Position numbers and translations under genes: made by a program. Of a DNA stretch of 9,291 bases, positions 6,612-9,291 are shown piece by piece. Numbering within the stretch: position 1 is the stretch's first letter; each line of letters begins with the position of its first letter. The DNA is from Lachnospiraceae bacterium (lineage in GTDB: Bacteria > Bacillota_A > Clostridia > Lachnospirales > Lachnospiraceae), in NCBI GenBank assembly GCA_017958935.1, contig JAGDBR010000265.1, forward strand, positions 1-9,291. The letters are read 5' to 3'. The notes under the pieces are model-generated. The model searched no databases. It was not told the DNA's origin and saw nothing but the letters and a program-made list of their open reading frames with translations.

Positions 6612-7364
6612 TCACCGGTGGATGCGCTCCAGGTATTCGTTGAACGCGCGCTTCAGAAGCGATACGTCGCCGCCGATCCAGAAGACATTCGCGCCGTACT
6701 TTAAGTCGCGGTCGACGGACTCCAGGTCCGGATCGTAGATGCCGCAGGACATATGATGCCGGTGGCAGATCTCGAAGAATATCTCGTACTGTTCGTGCAT
6801 GACGGGATGGTCGAGCTCACGCGGCACGCCCATCTGGATCGAGAAGTCGTTCGGACCGATGATGAAGGCATCGATCTGATCGCCGTATTGCGCAATGATG
6901 TCTTCCATGGCCGCGAGGCCCTTCTGCGACTCGATCTGCAGGACCAGAAGGCGCCCCTTCTGGAATTCGTCGAAGGTCTCGCCGTCCCGCATGATGCCCC
7001 AGCCGCCGTAGCCGGTCCGGCCGACAGGCATGAAGCGGATCGCGTCGACGGCGGTCTTGACCTGTTCCACGGACTCGACGCGCGGGATCATGATACCGTC
7101 CGCGCCCATGTCGATCGCCTTCGCGATCAGGTGGTAAAGGCAGTCCTCCACGCGGACGATCGAGGGCAGGCCCATGGCCCGGCAGGTCATCGTCAGCGGG
7201 ATCAGGTCCTCGGTGCCGTAGACGCCGTGCTCCTTGTCGATCAGAACACAGTCGCCGTCCTCGTAGGCCTGCAGGATCAGGGGACTCGTCATCACCATCA
7301 TGTTGGCCATGGAGATCTTTTCACAGTTGTCGAATTTCTCTTTTAAGCGTTTGTACTTGTCCAT
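6612..7364 (-). CDS. HpcH/HpaI-family class II pyruvate aldolase
   Basis: 250 residues, normal for the family. The ATG at 7364 follows AAAGGAG at a good distance. The TIM-barrel family signatures are in order: LIDKEHGVYG with the catalytic-type histidine H46; PSIVRVED with arginine R71, which binds the oxo-acid; GADGIMIPRVES; and the metal ligands E145 (LQIESQKG) and D173 (IGPNDFS). Homologues such as HpaI cleave or form 4-hydroxy-2-oxo acids, giving pyruvate (or a similar oxo-acid) plus an aldehyde, using Mg or Mn. The usual GR-rich stretch after the barrel midpoint reads VGRTGYGGWGIMRDG here, and the C-terminal half is fairly divergent, so the substrate is open. It is directly upstream of the tartrate/malate-type dehydrogenase, suggesting a joint route for hydroxy- or oxo-dicarboxylic acids (inference). 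Stop is TGA. Confidence 0.9.
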   Translation of the reverse strand: MDKYKRLKEKFDNCEKISMANMMVMTSPLILQAYEDGDCVLIDKEHGVYGTEDLIPLTMTCRAMGLPSIVRVEDCLYHLIAKAIDMGADGIMIPRVESVEQVKTAVDAIRFMPVGRTGYGGWGIMRDGETFDEFQKGRLLVLQIESQKGLAAMEDIIAQYGDQIDAFIIGPNDFSIQMGVPRELDHPVMHEQYEIFFEICHRHHMSCGIYDPDLESVDRDLKYGANVFWIGGDVSLLKRAFNEYLERIHR

Positions 7365-7395
7365 GCGTCTCCTTTCGCGTCCGCCGCAGCGGAAG

Positions 7396-7419
7396 AAAGC
7401 AGCGGGAACCCTGTCCCGC
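7396..7419 (-). terminator. Weak intrinsic terminator after the DHHW gene
   Basis: In the 60-base gap between the DHHW stop and the aldolase start, GCGGGA (7402-7407) pairs with TCCCGC (7414-7419) around a six-base loop. On the minus strand it is followed by TGCTTTCTT, a poor U-tract. It may partly separate the acetylation genes from the aldolase/dehydrogenase pair. No clear promoter is seen for the aldolase, so read-through is likely. Confidence 0.4.
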
Positions 7420-7424
7420 CGCGT

Positions 7425-8588
7425 TTACTGGCTATTTTTCAGAACGACCTTCAGGTTCGTGTCCTCGTTGAAGGTGTTCACATTGTACAGGAACAGGATG
7501 TCGGTGAAGCCGCCGGCGCCCGCGAGCGCGTCGATGTCTTCATAATAATAACGCGGGTCGACGATCTGGATCTCGTCGAAGTCTTCGATCAGGAACGGGA
7601 TGAAGGCGTTCGCGTAGGAATCCTTGAAGACGAGCAGCTTCCGGCCGGTGCCGGCGGAGGTCCGGATCTCGATCAGCGGATGGTTGCCGCCGAAGAAGAC
7701 CTGATACGGATCGTCGCCGTCGAGTTTGTCAGCCTGATAGCAGGTCGCCGTACGCTTCGTCTCGCTGACGTACTGGACCGTGTAATAGAAATCGTCCGGG
7801 AAGCCGACGATCTCGATCGAGTCGGGCGTCTTCACCGAGAAGCCGGACTCCGCGGCGAGCGACCCGATGAACGTGTTGCAGACGGTCGAGAGCGCGAGCG
7901 TACGGTCCGCGCCCGGAAGATCCATATATTCGCCGGAAGCGAGCAGGCGGTAGGCAAGCCGCGCGGCCGCCGTCTTCCAGTGGTGGTCCGTCCGGTAGTA
8001 GAGCTGCGTCGTTTCCTTCGCGTCATTGAAGACCGGCCGCACGTCGGGCATCAGGTACCGCAGCGGCGCAGCCGCCCCCTGCGGGTTCAGATCGGCATAG
8101 AACCGGTCGATGTAGGCGTTCTGGTCGTCGGTGACCGCGGCGGGCGGCAGGGTCTCTGCGTTGACGGAGACAGCGTTCGGGACGAGCAGGAAGTACTTGT
8201 TCACGTCCGGATAACGGGCGGCGAAGGCCTGCAGCGCCTCGACGGTCTCCCGGTAATTCTGCTCACCGGCGAAGGTGAACTTTTCAGCCAGCGCGCCGTC
8301 CCGCATGCGGTAGACGCCGTGCGACTCGTTCTGTCCGGCGACGCTGACGATCGCGGTCTTCACGCGCATGAAGAAATCGCGCAGCGGGAACTGGTCGGCC
8401 GCCCAGTCCTCGATGCCTTCCATGAAGGAACCGTCCGTGACGGACGACAGCGAGAACTTCGGGAACTGCGACAGGTTCCGCTTTTCAGACGCCGAATAAG
8501 CCTTCTGCGGGAGCGCGGCGAGCAGCGCCGCCAGCGCGAGCACGAAGGCGATGAAGAGAACGGCAATGATTTTCCGAAGTTTTTTCAT
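7425..8588 (-). CDS. DHHW-family / AlgJ-AlgX-like SGNH protein, polysaccharide O-acetylation partner of MBOAT
   Basis: 387 residues. A basic start and hydrophobic stretch (~5-26) form a signal anchor, placing the rest outside the membrane. The family-naming motif is present: YRTDHHW, with D201, H202, H203 and W204. A likely nucleophile is the serine in FKDSYANAF (S324), near the C-terminus, and the segments EKRNLSQFPKFS and PLRDFF are typical of the N-terminal region. In AlgX and AlgJ, Asp, His and Ser act as an SGNH triad that moves or removes acetyl groups on exported glycan. It starts only nine bases after the MBOAT stop, and its AGGGGG ribosome binding site overlaps that stop codon, so translation is probably coupled. 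Together with the MBOAT it would O-acetylate a cell-surface polysaccharide; which one is unknown. Stop is TAA. Confidence 0.9.
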   Translation of the reverse strand: MKKLRKIIAVLFIAFVLALAALLAALPQKAYSASEKRNLSQFPKFSLSSVTDGSFMEGIEDWAADQFPLRDFFMRVKTAIVSVAGQNESHGVYRMRDGALAEKFTFAGEQNYRETVEALQAFAARYPDVNKYFLLVPNAVSVNAETLPPAAVTDDQNAYIDRFYADLNPQGAAAPLRYLMPDVRPVFNDAKETTQLYYRTDHHWKTAAARLAYRLLASGEYMDLPGADRTLALSTVCNTFIGSLAAESGFSVKTPDSIEIVGFPDDFYYTVQYVSETKRTATCYQADKLDGDDPYQVFFGGNHPLIEIRTSAGTGRKLLVFKDSYANAFIPFLIEDFDEIQIVDPRYYYEDIDALAGAGGFTDILFLYNVNTFNEDTNLKVVLKNSQ

Positions 8589-8597
8589 ACCGGCCCC

Positions 8598-9291
8598 CTA
8601 GAAGCGGAAGTACAGGAACGGGTTATAGCTCTGCGAGACCATGAAGGCCGTGCAGACGAACAGCAGCAGTACGGTCAGGATGCCGAGCACGATGCGGCCC
8701 GACCTGCTGCGGGTCATGGTGTCATGCATCGTACGGACGATCGGGAGCGCGCAGAATCCGCACAGGATGAAGAGCACCCAGTTCGTCGACAGATAGTAGA
8801 GCGCAGTGCTGTCGGCAAAGCCGCGCGAGGCGGCGCCGAACATCGCGCCGAGCGTCGTCAGGATCTGCGGCAGCGTGTCGGACGAGAAAATGACCCAGCC
8901 GACGATCACGAGGAGCAGCGTCAGGATCCGGTTGATGAAACGAGGCACCGGCAGGCGGTCCCACACGTATTTTTCGAACAGCAGCAGGAGGCCGTAATAC
9001 AGGCCCCACAGCACGAAGTTCCAGCTCGCGCCGTGCCAGAGGCCGGTCAGGAACCAGACGATCAGGATGTTGCGGATGTGCTTCCAGACGCGCACGCGGT
9101 TGCCGCCGAGCGGGATGTAGACGTACTCGCGGAACCAGGTGGACAGCGAGATGTGCCAGCGCCGCCAGAAATCGGTCACGCTGTCCGCGATCTAGGGATA
9201 GTCGAAGTTTTTCACGAAGCGGAAGCCGAGCATCCGCCCGAGCCCGCACGCCATGTCGGAATAGCCGGAAAAATCGAACTAGATCTGGAAC
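8598..9291 (-). CDS. AlgI-type MBOAT O-acyltransferase, 5'-partial, frame interrupted by two TAG codons
   Basis: The last ~230 codons of an MBOAT acyltransferase (family length ~470-500), read on the minus strand from 9290. Recognisable landmarks: FDFSGYSDMA, GLGRMLGFRF, TDFWRRWHISLSTWFREY with its histidine at 9153-9155, YIPLGGNR, and LTGLWHGASW with the presumed catalytic histidine at 9033-9035. Four or so transmembrane stretches follow, then the family's usual end, PFLYFRF. The protein would sit in the membrane and carry acetyl groups outward for the DHHW partner. Two in-frame TAGs (9279-9281 and 9192-9194) fall where the family has tyrosine. Under the standard code only a fragment from a GTG at 9179 could be made, and that GTG has no ribosome binding site, so the gene is either broken, wrongly sequenced or recoded. 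The normal stop is TAG (8598-8600). Confidence 0.88.
9192..9194 (-). other. In-frame TAG at an expected tyrosine (site 1)
   Basis: The minus strand reads NFDYP-TAG-IADSVTDFWRRWH, where AlgI-type proteins have PYIA or similar. One change, plus-strand C instead of G at 9192, would turn TAC into TAG. All codons on both sides read as normal MBOAT sequence. Confidence 0.85.
9279..9281 (-). other. In-frame TAG at an expected tyrosine (site 2)
   Basis: The minus strand reads FQI-TAG-FDFSGYSDMA, where the family motif is QIYFDFSGYSDMA. Again a single plus-strand C for G, at 9279, converts TAC to TAG. The frame is otherwise intact to the window edge, 10 bases further on. Confidence 0.85.

Noticed and set aside
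9192..9281. Pyrrolysine insertion at the TAG codons
   Set aside because: Both sites are normally tyrosine in this family, not a catalytic position where pyrrolysine is known, and no pyrrolysine genes are seen in the window.

Overview
The window is a GC-rich bacterial chromosome segment, most likely from a Bacillota (Firmicutes) organism of the clostridial or related gut/rumen type. This is inferred from strong GGAGG-type ribosome binding sites, several intrinsic terminators, a tRNA gene without an encoded CCA end, a membrane-anchored XRE-family regulator and a DHHW-family protein. The genus cannot be told from the sequence.

Layout, left to right. (1) Bases 3-2681 (+) hold the 3' part of a very large gene for a beta-rich / alpha-toroid / beta-sandwich / CARDB-like protein, probably acting on carbohydrate; its start lies outside the window. 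(2) A short intergenic stretch carries a hairpin, a good sigma-A-type promoter, tRNA-Cys(GCA) and a bidirectional terminator shared with the convergent gene that follows. (3) Bases 2967-4187 (-) encode a one-TM XRE regulator with an outer sensor-like domain. Its base composition is visibly more AT-rich than that of its neighbours. (4) A divergent intergenic region of about 260 bases contains the promoter of the next gene and what looks like a decayed copy of part of the regulator's outer domain. (5) Bases 4447-5421 (+) encode a Gfo/Idh/MocA oxidoreductase closed by a strong terminator. (6) On the minus strand, read right to left, come an AlgI-type MBOAT O-acyltransferase (N-terminal part outside the window), a DHHW/AlgJ-like protein, an HpcH/HpaI aldolase and a tartrate/D-malate-type dehydrogenase.

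Functionally, the MBOAT and DHHW proteins form the classic pair that O-acetylates an exported polysaccharide: the membrane protein passes acetyl groups across the membrane and the SGNH/DHHW partner places them on the glycan. The aldolase and beta-decarboxylating dehydrogenase look like a separate two-gene module for hydroxy- or oxo-dicarboxylic acids. A hairpin after the DHHW gene may separate the two modules.

The most unusual signal is in the MBOAT gene. The reading frame is interrupted by two TAG codons less than 90 bases apart, and each replaces a tyrosine expected from the family motifs, while the sequence around both is otherwise perfectly conserved. The gene's normal end is also TAG, and it is in frame with the DHHW gene. 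Sequence error, a recent pseudogene and UAG recoding or suppression are all possible; the window alone cannot decide.
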